64,000 nucleotides of DNA from Paenibacillus sedimenti (GCF_014534655.1 NZ_JACVVD010000013.1:62001-126000); one strand, 5' to 3'. Numbered from the stretch's first letter, positions 17,803 to 26,770 are shown. Translations and numbers: made by a program. Notes: generated by a model from the sequence alone, not told the origin.

Positions 17803-18825
17803 ATGCATGAAAAAGCGAAGAATGAAAAAGAACACAATATACGACTAACATCGCCAGAAATGGCAAGTCTTTGGACTGCTTATTTAAATGATACTATGGC
17901 AATTTGTGTCATTAAGTATATGCTGGAAAAAGTTGAAGATAGTCAAATAAAACCAGTATTTGAATATGCCTCAAACTTGGCTGAACAACATGTCCAAATA
18001 ATTGCCGGAATTTTTGAGGAAGAAAACTTTCCGATTCCATTTGGATTTACAGATAATGATGTTAATCTGTCAGCACCACGTTTATTTTCAGATACCTTCT
18101 GGTTAATGTACCTGAATGAAATGACAATTCACGGTCTAACTGGATATAATGTTGGATTAACAACTGCGACACGTTCAGATATTCGTGAATATTACACAAA
18201 ATGTAATACTTCATCCATGGAACTTTACCATAGGACAACTGATTTATTGTTATCAAAAGGGGTTTTCTCCAGGCCCCCATATATTTCAACACCCTCAAAT
18301 GCTGATTATGTAAAAAAACAATCTTTTATAAGCGGATGGTTCGGTGACCACAGACCTTTAAACTCAATTGAGATAAGTAATATTTTTTTCAATTTAAAAA
18401 AAGACATAGTGAATAGAGCTTTACAAATGGGATTTAGTCAAGTAGCAAAGTCTCAAGAGGTTAGAAATTATATGGTCAGAGGGGTGGATTTGACTTTCAA
18501 ACATATAGAGGTCTTTAGCTCAATCTTACACGAAAACGATTTGCCTTCCCCTAATCGTTGGGAGTCGGAGGTTACGAATTCTAATATTGCACCATTTTCG
18601 GACAAGTTGATGATGTATCATGTAATGGTATTGGTTGGAACAGCAGTAGGATTTTATGGTGCTGGAATGGCAGTATGCATGAGAACGGATATAGTATTAC
18701 AATATCAACGTATTATTCTTGAAACGCAAAGATACGCAGAAGATGGAATAAACATAATGATTGATAACAGTTGGATGGAACAGCCACCTCAAGCTGATGA
18801 CCGTAAAGCTTTAGCACATATTTAA
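17803..18825 (+). CDS. DUF3231-family protein
   Basis: The 340-residue protein has two homologous helical halves. Half 1 begins R-L-T-S-P-E-M-A-S-L-W-T-A-Y; half 2 begins S-I-E-I-S-N-I-F-F. Each contains a H-x-x-I/V and D-L-L/N-D-L type segment (A-E-Q-H-V-Q-I-I and F-K-H-I-E-V-F). DUF3231 is common in Bacillales and predicted ferritin-like; several members are linked to sporulation, but its biochemical role is unknown. ATG 17803 is preferred over an upstream in-frame TTG because AGGAGG precedes it, though with a long 13-nt spacing. Confidence 0.85.
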   Translation: MHEKAKNEKEHNIRLTSPEMASLWTAYLNDTMAICVIKYMLEKVEDSQIKPVFEYASNLAEQHVQIIAGIFEEENFPIPFGFTDNDVNLSAPRLFSDTFWLMYLNEMTIHGLTGYNVGLTTATRSDIREYYTKCNTSSMELYHRTTDLLLSKGVFSRPPYISTPSNADYVKKQSFISGWFGDHRPLNSIEISNIFFNLKKDIVNRALQMGFSQVAKSQEVRNYMVRGVDLTFKHIEVFSSILHENDLPSPNRWESEVTNSNIAPFSDKLMMYHVMVLVGTAVGFYGAGMAVCMRTDIVLQYQRIILETQRYAEDGINIMIDNSWMEQPPQADDRKALAHI

Positions 18826-18853
18826 TAATCGTTAATGAAAAGTTGGGAAGGAT

Positions 18854-19294
18854 ATGGGAAAATGTACCCGCACTGAGGTATTTCTTTGGAGTATAGCGTT
18901 ACCTGGATTTGGTCAGCTTCTTAATGGAAAATTTTTAAAAGGATTGTTACTTGTTGGGTTGGAATTTTTGATTAACTCTCAATCCAACTTAAATGAAATT
19001 ATTATTTCCAGTTTTCACGGTGAAATTGAGAAGACCATAGACCAAACAAATTATCAATGGCTAATGTTTTATCCTTGCATTTATATGTTCGGTATTTGGG
19101 ACGCATATAAGGATGCAGGTGGCGGTACAACACCATACTCAGTTGTCCCCTTCGCATTTGGTGCATATTGTGGTACGTTTGGGATCATATATTCACGTGA
19201 CTTTCTCGGTGCAGTTTGGCTTGGTATCGTTGGATTGTTCTTGGGAATAGCAGTTGGATTACTAATAAGAACAACTCTGCGAAACCGATTGTAA
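18854..19294 (+). CDS. Conserved four-helix membrane protein
   Basis: A 146-residue hydrophobic protein. The N-terminus contains L-P-G-F-G-Q-L-L-N-G-K-F-L-K-G, a motif found in small TM2-like membrane proteins of spore-formers. Three further helices follow, the last two being F-G-A-Y-C-G-T-F-G-I-I-Y and A-V-W-L-G-I-V-G-L-F-L-G. It lies 28 bp after the DUF3231 gene in the same direction, so the two are probably co-expressed. The function is unknown. Confidence 0.75.
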   Translation: MGKCTRTEVFLWSIALPGFGQLLNGKFLKGLLLVGLEFLINSQSNLNEIIISSFHGEIEKTIDQTNYQWLMFYPCIYMFGIWDAYKDAGGGTTPYSVVPFAFGAYCGTFGIIYSRDFLGAVWLGIVGLFLGIAVGLLIRTTLRNRL

Positions 19295-19297
19295 CTA

Positions 19298-19375
19298 AAA
19301 GGCGGGTGACGGTTTATAACCGTTGCCTTTTTCTTGTTTAACATGACTGTGGCCATTAGTTGAACTAATTCCATG
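19298..19375 (+). repeat. Dispersed hairpin repeat, copy 4, likely terminator
   Basis: AAAGGCGGGTGACGGT and ACCGTTGCCTTT form a stem, followed by TTTTTC, so it can terminate the DUF3231 transcript. A degenerate family tail (ACTGTGGCCATTAGTTGAAC) follows. Confidence 0.5.
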
Positions 19376-19712
19376 ATTACCATGTGTTGGAATCCCCTCT
19401 ATATCGTTGTCGTTCAAATTCAACTCTTGGTCGTTTTTTTATATATCAATTGATGTAATATTAGGCTATGATGTAACCATCACATAACCTAATTTCGTTT
19501 CTTCCAATAGATTGGAATCACACGCGGGACGGACAACAATTCTAATTTGATTTCTGCAAAGAAAGCGAACTCAAAAATAAATTGTTAGAACGTACACATT
19601 CCTTAAAATGCCCTCTAAACGTTCAAAATCATCATGCTTAGATGCACCTTCTTTCCCCTCTTGTCTACCGTAATATATATCCAACAAATTTCCCCCTAGA
19701 AGGTGTAACTTA
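19376..19712. other. Region without a supported gene
   Basis: These 337 AT-rich bases show no open frame with coding character. I see no recognisable RNA or mobile element. Confidence 0.4.
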
Positions 19713-19880
19713 TTGACTACTTACGAGTATTATTATTGCTTTAATTGTCAACGATTAGAACTTGTTACAGAAGCATCGAAGGTTTTCAAAACTGGATTCA
19801 CAAACTTTAAAAGTATTGAGTATCCTATTGGTTACTGTAAAGAGAGCCATGCAAAGCAACAAAACTTCGACAAAGCGTAG
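19713..19880 (+). CDS. Small zinc-ribbon-like protein (55 residues)
   Basis: The frame uses TTG as start, with AGAAGG about 9 nt upstream. It encodes an aromatic-rich N-terminus with C-F-N-C, a later Y-C-K-E-S-H, and a polar C-terminus. The C-x-x-C plus C...H arrangement could bind one zinc ion. No family is recognised. Coding status is supported only by the ribosome site and the cysteine pattern. Confidence 0.4.
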   Translation: MTTYEYYYCFNCQRLELVTEASKVFKTGFTNFKSIEYPIGYCKESHAKQQNFDKA

Positions 19881-19969
19881 TGCAATCTGAATATTATAAG
19901 CTATTCTGCGGTGATTCGAATCATAAAATAGGAGTCGTTGCTGCGTTAATCTGCCCGTTAAATGAAAAT

Positions 19970-20034
19970 AGGAGCAGCTGCCGCGGCGGACTGCTCCTTG
20001 TTATATTCAGCTATCGTCTCCGTTAGTTGAACGA
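19970..20034. repeat. Dispersed hairpin repeat, copy 5
   Basis: AGGAGCAG and CTGCTCCT form a stem with a GC-rich loop. They are followed at 20010 by AGCTATCGTCTCCGTTAGTT, the best-preserved tail of the family. Confidence 0.6.
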
Positions 20035-20059
20035 TCATCCTTCATACAAAAAGTGAGAT

Positions 20060-20881
20060 CTATTCAAAGTGATGCACGTTTTCAGACACCCACTGGGCAA
20101 AGGTGCGTGCTTGACGACCAGTGACCTGCTCGACAGTCGGAACCACAGTATACGCAGATTTTGGAGGGTTGGCGTGCCATCCTATTACAAAATCGATAAC
20201 GTCCTCTTGAGCCCCTCTTTTTCTCATACGTTCGCGCGCTTGCTCTTCGGTGAGCTCAACGAAATGGATATCCCTCCCGATCGCTACACTGATCGTGCGA
20301 ACCTTCTCGGGAATGGTCAGCACTTCGGGGCCGGTCAGCGTATAAATTTTACCTGCGTGACCAGAGTTGATTAGCGCGGACGCAGCCACACTGCCTATAT
20401 CAGCGGGGTGAATCATAGCATCCAAAGAGTCACCAAATGGCTCACTCAAAACACCTTCCGTGCGGATGGACTCCGCCCACATTAATGCATTGGACATAAA
20501 CTCGGGGGTAGGCTGGAGAAAGGTCCACTCAAGGCTGCTGGCTTCCACTGCCTGCTCCACTGGTCCGTTCACACCACTCCACAATACGGTGACTCGCCTT
20601 ACACCGGCCTTCATAGCCAGTTCAATAATCTCAGGTCCAGTCTGCAGTGGTCCGTATCCTTCACTGCTGAAAGTGATCAAATGCATCCCTGTAACGCCGT
20701 TCAATGCCGGTACAAGAGATTCTGGTACAGTAAGGTCGCCATACACGACCTCAACTCCTTCCGGAAAGTTTGCATTTGCCGGATTGCGCGTCATCGCACG
20801 CACACGTTGGCCGGCCTGGACAAGTTGATCGACTACATGACGACCAACATTACCGGCTGCTCCTGTTACTAAAATGGTCAT
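20060..20881 (-). CDS. NmrA-like NAD(P)-binding protein
   Basis: This 273-residue Rossmann-fold protein begins V-T-G-A-A-G-N-V-G-R-H-V-V and has M-T-R-N-P at the end of beta-2, typical of NmrA/HSCARG-type atypical short-chain dehydrogenases. These sense NADP(H) redox state or reduce quinones or dyes. The catalytic Y-x-x-x-K of classical SDRs is absent, as expected. Its ATG lies inside a divergently oriented SDR fragment and there is no ribosome site upstream, so a rearrangement has probably separated it from its original promoter. Confidence 0.85.
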   Translation of the reverse strand: MTILVTGAAGNVGRHVVDQLVQAGQRVRAMTRNPANANFPEGVEVVYGDLTVPESLVPALNGVTGMHLITFSSEGYGPLQTGPEIIELAMKAGVRRVTVLWSGVNGPVEQAVEASSLEWTFLQPTPEFMSNALMWAESIRTEGVLSEPFGDSLDAMIHPADIGSVAASALINSGHAGKIYTLTGPEVLTIPEKVRTISVAIGRDIHFVELTEEQARERMRKRGAQEDVIDFVIGWHANPPKSAYTVVPTVEQVTGRQARTFAQWVSENVHHFE

Positions 20882-21518
20882 TGTTCACGGGGATGCTCAG
20901 GAGACGTTGGCAAGGATCAATCAGTTGGGTCGAAGGTGCCTCACGCTCGCCGGAGATATCGGAGAAGAATCATTTTGCGGGCATGTGGTGGAAATGACGA
21001 ACCGCACTTTCGGCCGAATCGACTGCCTGGTCAACAACGCGGCGGTGCAGTTTTATCAGGAGAGCATCGAAAGCATTACGCGCGAACAGCTGGAACGGAC
21101 TTTTCGAACGAATATTTTTGCGATGTTCTATCTCACCAAAGCGGCCCTCCCTTACTTGAAACCGGGAAGTACGATCATCAACACCTCTTCCGAAACCGCA
21201 AATATCGGATTTAAAGGGATGATCGACTATTCAGCGACCAAAGGCGCGATTAACACGTTTACGCGTTCCTTGAGCGTGTCGCTGATCGACCGCGGGATCC
21301 GTGTAAATGCAGTTGCTCCGGGTAGAACGTGGACGCCTCTACAACCGGCATCGCTGCCTCCGAAGCTTTATATGTCGGCCGGTTTTGATCATCCTATGAG
21401 ACGGGACGCCCAGCCTTGGGAGATTGCACCGGCGTACGTCTACCTAGCATCGGGCGATTCCACTTATGTGATGGGACAGGTGATTCATGTGAACGGGGGA
21501 TCGGTTTTCGGTCAATAA
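20874..21518 (+). pseudogene. Classical SDR oxidoreductase, 5'-truncated
   Basis: The 214-residue frame has N-N-A-A-V (near 55), the catalytic S...Y-S-A-T-K (Ser near 103, Tyr near 119) and the C-terminal V-M-G-Q-V-I-H-V-N-G-G of glucose/ribitol-dehydrogenase-type SDRs of about 290 residues. The cofactor-binding T-G-x-x-x-G-I-G region is missing; homology begins at D-A-Q-E-T just after the frame start. The first codons are the antisense of the NmrA gene start. The protein could not bind NAD(P) normally and the gene is very likely dead. Confidence 0.8.
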
Positions 21519-21520
21519 CC

Positions 21521-21576
21521 GATTCAGGGGTCCCGCCAACGTTTTAATGTTAAAATGTTGGCGGGACCCCTGAATC
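21521..21576. terminator. Long perfect hairpin between SDR fragment and LivH remnant
   Basis: GATTCAGGGGTCCCGCCAAC is followed 16 bases later by its exact reverse complement. The inner bases (TTTTAA...TTAAAA) pair further, giving a hairpin of about 26 bp. Convergent gene ends on both sides suggest a bidirectional terminator, but there is no U-run directly after either arm, so it may instead be a remnant of a mobile repeat. Confidence 0.55.
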
Positions 21577-21625
21577 AAAATGATGTTTGAAGCCTTTTTG
21601 AGCATCTCACTGGTTTCAAAAAATA

Positions 21626-22226
21626 AGTTGTGAATTTGAAAAACGACAAGCAAGGACAGAACTACGTGTTGGTTTTTAATATATATATCCCTATACGTTA
21701 CCCTAATAAGTCCTTTAATAGCAGGAATGGCACCTGAGAGCGGAAGCGTCAATATCATGGATAATCCCGCCTTCGCAACTAAATGTAGTTGTTTGCCATC
21801 ATTCTTTTCGCCTGTCGTAACAACGGCTGCAGTCATAATCCGCGCTCTTGTGGCCCACCATTGCATCCTGGTCTTCTGAGACCCATAACTGTTCAAGGTC
21901 ATCTGGAAAACAAGGACAATTAAAAATGTATAGACAATCTTGATCCCGGGGGAAATACAGTAACTGATCAAGTTGGAGAAAATCCCCATAAGAAATCCAC
22001 CCAGTACCGCGCCCGGCAAGGTGATAAATCCTCCAAGTACGGCCCCAGCAAAAGACATAATGATCGCATCAAACATCATGTGGGTGTCCAGGAAAACGAA
22101 CGGTGCCGACATGATGCCCGCTACTCCTCCCAGTACCGTTGCGATAATCCATGTTGCGGACAACACGCTTGATACCTTGACCCCCATCAGTTGAGACGCT
22201 ACCGCATCCTGTGATGAAGCTCTCAT
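21626..22226 (-). pseudogene. Branched-chain amino acid ABC permease remnant (LivH-like)
   Basis: Residues 1-120 of this frame match the C-terminal half of a LivH permease: R-A-S-S-Q-D-A-V-A-S-Q-L-M-G-V, then G-G-V-A-G-I-M, F-A-G-A-V-L-G-G-F-I-T-L-P-G-A-V-L-G-G, and the terminal Y-G-S-Q-K-T-R. The N-terminal half is missing. After the normal LivH terminus the frame continues into hydrophobic sequence that may be the start of a LivM partner. No ATPase or binding-protein genes are nearby, so the locus is a decayed transporter. Confidence 0.65.
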
Positions 22227-22361
22227 GGCAAGCTAAACCTCTTATCGTGTGAATCAGCCCTCCCAATAATCCGGACGTTTACTTCAGATTGTCGGCATAT
22301 GTATAAAAATTCCACCACAGAAAACAATATAGCTAGTATTAGTGGGAAGTAGGGATCTTCC

Positions 22362-23804
22362 ATGTTAAAGGTTGAAACAACTAATCTCATTGTTGATCAA
22401 ATCACGGAACGTCTTGGTCAATCACCCGATTTTATTTGTGAACAACTGGAAATCAATGAGGGGTTGAACCTTTACTGCATTTATCTTGCATCAATCGTAA
22501 CGGCCAATCAGGTCGATGAAATGCTACTGAAGCCCATTTTTGAAGGCAATTCAAGCATAGAAGCATCTACACATCATCCAGTTCACTGGTTGACTAATAG
22601 AATCCCGCTTATCCAACGGAAGGAATTGTCAGGATCCACAGAAGGTATCAACGAACTTCTTGAAGGTCATTGTCTTCTCATTCCAACCTGGGGAGATACA
22701 TTTCTAAGTTATGATGTCTCAAATGGGGAATATCGTAGTGTTTCGGAACCCACATCGGAGGCTGCTGTTCGTGGTCCAAGAGAGGGCTTCATTGAGGATA
22801 TAGCGAGGAATGTCGCTTTAATCCGGAAAAGACTGAAGAACGAACATCTCGTGTTTGAATCGATGACGATCGGGTCAGCAACAAAGACTAAAGTTTACCT
22901 AACGTATCTCAATCATGTGGCCGCAGAGCAAGTTATTGATGAGTTCCGTCGTCGTCTAAATGCCATTCAAACCGATAGTATTTTGGAGAGCGCATATATT
23001 GAAGAATGGATTCAAGATAAAACATTCTCGCCGTTTCCCCAACTAGTTACTTCAGAACGGCCGGACATCATTGTCGCTAAATTACTCGAGGGACAAGTCG
23101 CAATCATGACAGACGGTACACCGATCGTTATCTTGGGGCCTGTCACATTTTTTCAAATGTTCTCATCGCCGGAAGATTATTACCAGCGAGCGGATATTGC
23201 CACTCTAACGCGTTGGCTGCGTATGATAGCTTTTTTGTTATCCATCTTCATACCGTCACTATATATCGCGGTGGCAAGCTACCACCAGGAATTACTGCCT
23301 ACATCCCTCTTAATCAGTTTGGCGGCTCAACGAGAAGAAGTGCCGTTTCCTGTGTTTATTGAAGCCATTATCATGACGGTTACGTTCGAGATCTTACGTG
23401 AAGCCGGACTTCGTATGCCGCGTATTGCCGGCCAATCCATATCGATCGTAGGCGCTCTCGTTTTAGGCCAGGCTGCAGTGGAAGCAGGGCTCGTCTCGGC
23501 AGCTATGGTTATTGTTGTATCCCTTACGGCAATCTCGAATTTCGCCTCTCCAAACTACAGTTTCGGTATTGCTCAAAGAATCATTCAGTATTCTTTTATG
23601 CTATTGGCCGGGGTACTGGGTTTCTTTGGTATCATGTCCGGCGTTTTTTTTCTATTGATTCATTTAGTGTCGATACGTTCGTTTGGCGTCAAATATATGT
23701 CTCCACTAGCTCCCGTGGCGCTTTCCGACTGGAAGGACACCTTGGTTAGGGTGCCCCGGTTTTTAATGAAACGAATTCCGCGTGCGTTTTATTCCAAGAA
23801 ATAA
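22362..23804 (+). CDS. Spore germination receptor subunit A (GerAA/GerKA family)
   Basis: The 480-residue protein has a cytosolic N-terminal domain with R-E-G-F-I-E-D-I-A-R-N (near 143) and a P-F-P-Q-L-V-T-S-E-R-P-D near 225, then four to six membrane helices in the C-terminal half. It is the A subunit of a GerA-type germinant receptor in the spore inner membrane, recognising nutrients together with the B and C subunits. It is the first gene of a four-gene operon (A, C, B, small protein). Confidence 0.95.
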   Translation: MLKVETTNLIVDQITERLGQSPDFICEQLEINEGLNLYCIYLASIVTANQVDEMLLKPIFEGNSSIEASTHHPVHWLTNRIPLIQRKELSGSTEGINELLEGHCLLIPTWGDTFLSYDVSNGEYRSVSEPTSEAAVRGPREGFIEDIARNVALIRKRLKNEHLVFESMTIGSATKTKVYLTYLNHVAAEQVIDEFRRRLNAIQTDSILESAYIEEWIQDKTFSPFPQLVTSERPDIIVAKLLEGQVAIMTDGTPIVILGPVTFFQMFSSPEDYYQRADIATLTRWLRMIAFLLSIFIPSLYIAVASYHQELLPTSLLISLAAQREEVPFPVFIEAIIMTVTFEILREAGLRMPRIAGQSISIVGALVLGQAAVEAGLVSAAMVIVVSLTAISNFASPNYSFGIAQRIIQYSFMLLAGVLGFFGIMSGVFFLLIHLVSIRSFGVKYMSPLAPVALSDWKDTLVRVPRFLMKRIPRAFYSKK

Positions 23805-23810
23805 AATGGA

Positions 23811-24959
23811 GTGAGAATCGTGAGAAAATCATGTTTTGCCTTATTTCTTCTCCTGTTCTGCTCAGGATGCTGGGATATGAAGGAAATTAATCAATTAGCG
23901 ATTGTCAACATCGCTGCAGCCGACAAAGACCCGAAAACAGGTATGATCACCGCTTATTATCAAGTCATTAATCCCTCAGGTGTCTCAGCAAGAAAAGGCG
24001 GATCAGGAGGCGCAGCCGTTTATACGTTTGATTTCAAGGAATATAGCTCGGGGAGATTCGCGGATAAGACAAGCAGGGTAATGCCAAGGTTGTTTTATAC
24101 ACCTCAAATACAGTGTTATATTGTTTCGGAACGGTATGCCCGGCAAGGTATTTTGGATTTAATTAATTTTCTGGAGCGAGATCCGGAACATCGGACGAAT
24201 GTGGATATTTTCGTTTCCGATGCACCGCTATCCGTTGTCATGAACAGTTTTACCTCTCTGGAAAGAGTACCGGGACGGTATATTCGATCTTTGTTTGAAC
24301 TTCATGCGCGTAATTTTCATATGAGTGTATTCCCTAGCCGGTTAAACGATTTAGCGAAAGGTATCAATTTCCACCAACCGACCATCATTCCCATTCTCGA
24401 CTATAGCAGCAAGCAACCTGCTTCGAAGGCAGATAAATTGGAAAGCATCAATGCAAGTAAAGAGGCGATGAGTTTTGATGATGGTGCTGTGTTTGTCCAT
24501 GCTCGCATGGTTGGCCGTTTGGATGTGGAAACAAAGACGGTCTTTTACATCTTGAATGGCAAGCTTAACAAATTTGTAGAATCCGTTGAAGTTAATGGAG
24601 AAAAGGTCGATGTAGAAGCGCAGAATGTTCGAGTTCAGAGGGAATACGACCGGTCTTCCTTTCGTCTTACTATTCGGATCCGTGCTGATCTTCGGATATT
24701 AAGTAATAAACAAAAAAACGAAATGACCGTTCAGAATCTTCATGATATCGAAATGGCATTTAATCAATCCCTAAAACAGAAAGCAAAGTCTTTAGATGAA
24801 TTGTGTAAAAACAAAGACTGGGATCTGTTAGGCCTTCAGGATGAAGGCGTTAATCCTGCAGCATGGCATCAATTTAAGGTCTTGTTTCTCGTGAACTCCA
24901 AGGTCACAACGATCGGGAATACCGGATCCCCATACAAGGTGGAAAAGAGTGAAAGATAA
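23811..24959 (+). CDS. Spore germination lipoprotein (Ger(x)C family)
   Basis: A 382-residue lipoprotein. The signal peptide ends in F-C-S-G-C-W-D, giving a lipidated Cys near residue 20, and G-C-W-D is the hallmark of GerAC proteins. Three mixed alpha/beta domains follow. It anchors on the outer face of the spore inner membrane as part of the germinant receptor. It begins 6 bp after the A gene with a GTG start and directly abuts the B gene. Confidence 0.95.
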   Translation: MRIVRKSCFALFLLLFCSGCWDMKEINQLAIVNIAAADKDPKTGMITAYYQVINPSGVSARKGGSGGAAVYTFDFKEYSSGRFADKTSRVMPRLFYTPQIQCYIVSERYARQGILDLINFLERDPEHRTNVDIFVSDAPLSVVMNSFTSLERVPGRYIRSLFELHARNFHMSVFPSRLNDLAKGINFHQPTIIPILDYSSKQPASKADKLESINASKEAMSFDDGAVFVHARMVGRLDVETKTVFYILNGKLNKFVESVEVNGEKVDVEAQNVRVQREYDRSSFRLTIRIRADLRILSNKQKNEMTVQNLHDIEMAFNQSLKQKAKSLDELCKNKDWDLLGLQDEGVNPAAWHQFKVLFLVNSKVTTIGNTGSPYKVEKSER

Positions 24960-26054
24960 ATGGAAAATGCCCAGCTAAGCGGATGGCAATTGGTCACATT
25001 AACTTTTTGCTTTGTCTGCGCGTCTACGTTTCTTTTGTTACCCGGAAAACTTATCGATCATGCAAAACAGTACGGCTGGCTCGTTTGCGTGTGGTCGTTC
25101 TTGTACGGGATAGTTTTGGCTGTGCTATGGCTGTATTTATCTAAACGTTACCCTGGGAAAAGTCTCGTACAAATTGCGGTACAAGTTCTGGGGAAATGGG
25201 CTGGAGGAATCGTCGCTTTTCTTTACATCCTTTATTTCATCCAAATTGCATCCTGGGTAACACGTAATTTAGGTGACTTTATGCATACCAATCTGATGCC
25301 GCGAACTCCCATTTCCATCTTCAATATCGTGGTGTTGATTGTGTGCGCTTATGCCGTTGTGAAAGGGATTGAGTCGATTGCAATGGTTTGCGAGCTTGTT
25401 ACGCCGTATATTGTGGTCGCTTTCTGGATTCCTTTCTCGGTCATGCTTAAGGTCTGGGACTGGCGGGCATTCAGTACCCCCTATCATTTTCAGCTTTGGA
25501 CCACAATCCTTCAAACCAAATATGCGCTTGCGTTTCCCTATATGGAGACTGTAATGTTCATGATGCTTTTTCCTTTTGTCAAACGTAATTTGAAAACTAC
25601 ATTTCTTTTAGGAATCGGCTCAGCCGGGGTTATCCTTTCTATTTGTGTGTATATGACAATTGGTATTTTAGGATTAGAGCGCGGCTCTAATCATATATAT
25701 CCGGTTTACACCATTTTTCGCGAAATGCAGTTTTCCGGCTTCTTAGAACATTTAGAATCAATTCTTTCTATAAATATTTTCCTGTTGATCTGTATCAAAT
25801 TAAGTTTGTTATTTTATTGTGCGGTAATAGCGATATGCCAGCTGTTCAATGTGGAAAGACGCTCTGTAGTGGCCTATCCGTTAATATGGGTCATCTCCGC
25901 GTACTCCCTCTTATTCGCAAACGTTATAGAGAATATCGAATGGGTTGAAAAGTATTTGTTTAGCTACTATATGCTCTACGCCGTCATCGTTCCGGCCATT
26001 TTAATTATTGGTTCCTGGCTGCGGAACATACAGAGGAGTGAAAAAGCGGCATGA
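24960..26054 (+). CDS. Spore germination permease subunit (GerAB family)
   Basis: The 364-residue protein has about ten membrane helices and belongs to the amino acid-polyamine-organocation superfamily branch of endospore germination permeases. It starts immediately at the base after the GerC stop, and it forms the ligand-binding subunit of the receptor. The subunit order A-C-B differs from the B. subtilis gerA order A-B-C but is common elsewhere. Confidence 0.95.
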   Translation: MENAQLSGWQLVTLTFCFVCASTFLLLPGKLIDHAKQYGWLVCVWSFLYGIVLAVLWLYLSKRYPGKSLVQIAVQVLGKWAGGIVAFLYILYFIQIASWVTRNLGDFMHTNLMPRTPISIFNIVVLIVCAYAVVKGIESIAMVCELVTPYIVVAFWIPFSVMLKVWDWRAFSTPYHFQLWTTILQTKYALAFPYMETVMFMMLFPFVKRNLKTTFLLGIGSAGVILSICVYMTIGILGLERGSNHIYPVYTIFREMQFSGFLEHLESILSINIFLLICIKLSLLFYCAVIAICQLFNVERRSVVAYPLIWVISAYSLLFANVIENIEWVEKYLFSYYMLYAVIVPAILIIGSWLRNIQRSEKAA

Positions 26055-26254
26055 TCGGTTTGCTAATCCTGTATACACTTTTTCTAATCGGAGGTTTGAT
26101 GGTTTATAACCGGGTACGAAAGTTGTTTAAAAAGGAATTGCTTATTTTTATCGGGGTGACAACAGTGGGAGGAGTTCTCTGGGGAAGCAATATTGTACAT
26201 CATCCACTTGATTTGAATAAGGTTATTGCATTGATTATTGATCAATTGCAATAA
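26051..26254 (+). CDS. Small two-helix membrane protein of ger operon
   Basis: A 67-residue protein with an N-terminal hydrophobic helix (I-G-L-L-I-L-Y-T-L-F-L-I-G-G) and a second around residues 30-45. Its ATG overlaps the GerB stop by 4 bp (ATGA type), so it is translationally coupled. Small two-helix D subunits are known to accompany some Ger receptors and modulate germination. This could be such a subunit; I cannot confirm homology. Confidence 0.65.
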   Translation: MIGLLILYTLFLIGGLMVYNRVRKLFKKELLIFIGVTTVGGVLWGSNIVHHPLDLNKVIALIIDQLQ

Positions 26255-26264
26255 GCAAATGAAC

Positions 26265-26285
26265 GCATCCTTACAAACAGGATGC
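26265..26285 (+). terminator. Stem-loop after ger operon
   Basis: GCATCCT and AGGATGC form a perfect 7-bp stem with a 7-nt loop 11 bp after the last ger gene. The following TCTTC is only weakly U-rich. Confidence 0.5.
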
Positions 26286-26341
26286 TCTTCGTCTATCATC
26301 CGGATACAAGATTTTACGTTATCAGAAAGAGTTTTGCTTCT

Positions 26342-26545
26342 TTAATCTTTTGGATCTCCTGTTTTTTTCATATATTCAACAATTAATCTATCTAATAACT
26401 GGCTAATGCATAAGACCTCAGGGTTTTGTAAGTCAAATCCAGAGGAAATAACTTTGTTTTCCAGTTCATTTTTCATTATCTGTATGAGTAAGAATAAATC
26501 GTGCTCTTGGATGAGTTCTTCCATTCTTTTATCTATTTTTTTCAT
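26342..26545 (-). CDS. Spo0E-like aspartyl-phosphate phosphatase
   Basis: The 67-residue helical protein carries the Spo0E signature I-S-Q-L-L-D-R-L-I-V-E-Y at residues 47-58 (consensus S-Q-x-L-D-x-x-I). Spo0E-type proteins dephosphorylate Spo0A-phosphate and delay sporulation. The start overlaps the stop of an upstream 18-codon frame (TAATG), so its translation is probably coupled to it. It lies downstream of the AraC-type promoter at 26708-26770. Confidence 0.8.
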   Translation of the reverse strand: MKKIDKRMEELIQEHDLFLLIQIMKNELENKVISSGFDLQNPEVLCISQLLDRLIVEYMKKTGDPKD

Positions 26546-26601
26546 TACTTCTTGCCTAAGATATTAATAACTTGGAAGTCTAGATAGTTGAACATGGACA
26601 T
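26545..26601 (-). CDS. 18-residue leader peptide coupled to Spo0E-like gene
   Basis: A strong GAGGAG site 8 nt before ATG 26601 starts the peptide MSMFNYLDFQVINILGKK. Its TAA overlaps the ATG of the Spo0E-like gene as TAATG. The Spo0E-like gene has no good ribosome site of its own. This looks like a leader that couples translation, or the remnant of a larger gene. Confidence 0.5.
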   Translation of the reverse strand: MSMFNYLDFQVINILGKK

Positions 26602-26707
26602 GTTTATTCTCTCCTCAAAACTTGTCTTTCGTCACCGTTTAGATTTACTTGTTCTGAGCGGCCGCTGTGTTAAATATACCTGACAAATCCTGCCGGCCGA
26701 TAAATTA

Positions 26708-26770
26708 ACTATACTGAACTTTTGACGCTTTCACTTCTCTGCAAAGTCCGAACTATTTGTTCATTTAGCT
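26708..26770 (-). promoter_or_regulatory. AraC-type regulated promoter, copy A
   Basis: On the reverse strand GCTAAATGAACAAATA is followed by GAGAAGTGAA 30 bases after its start and by TATAGT at position 57 counted from the G. There is no TTGACA at -35. Spacing and boxes match copies at 31308, 33820 and 40393. It drives the Spo0E-like unit. Confidence 0.6.
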
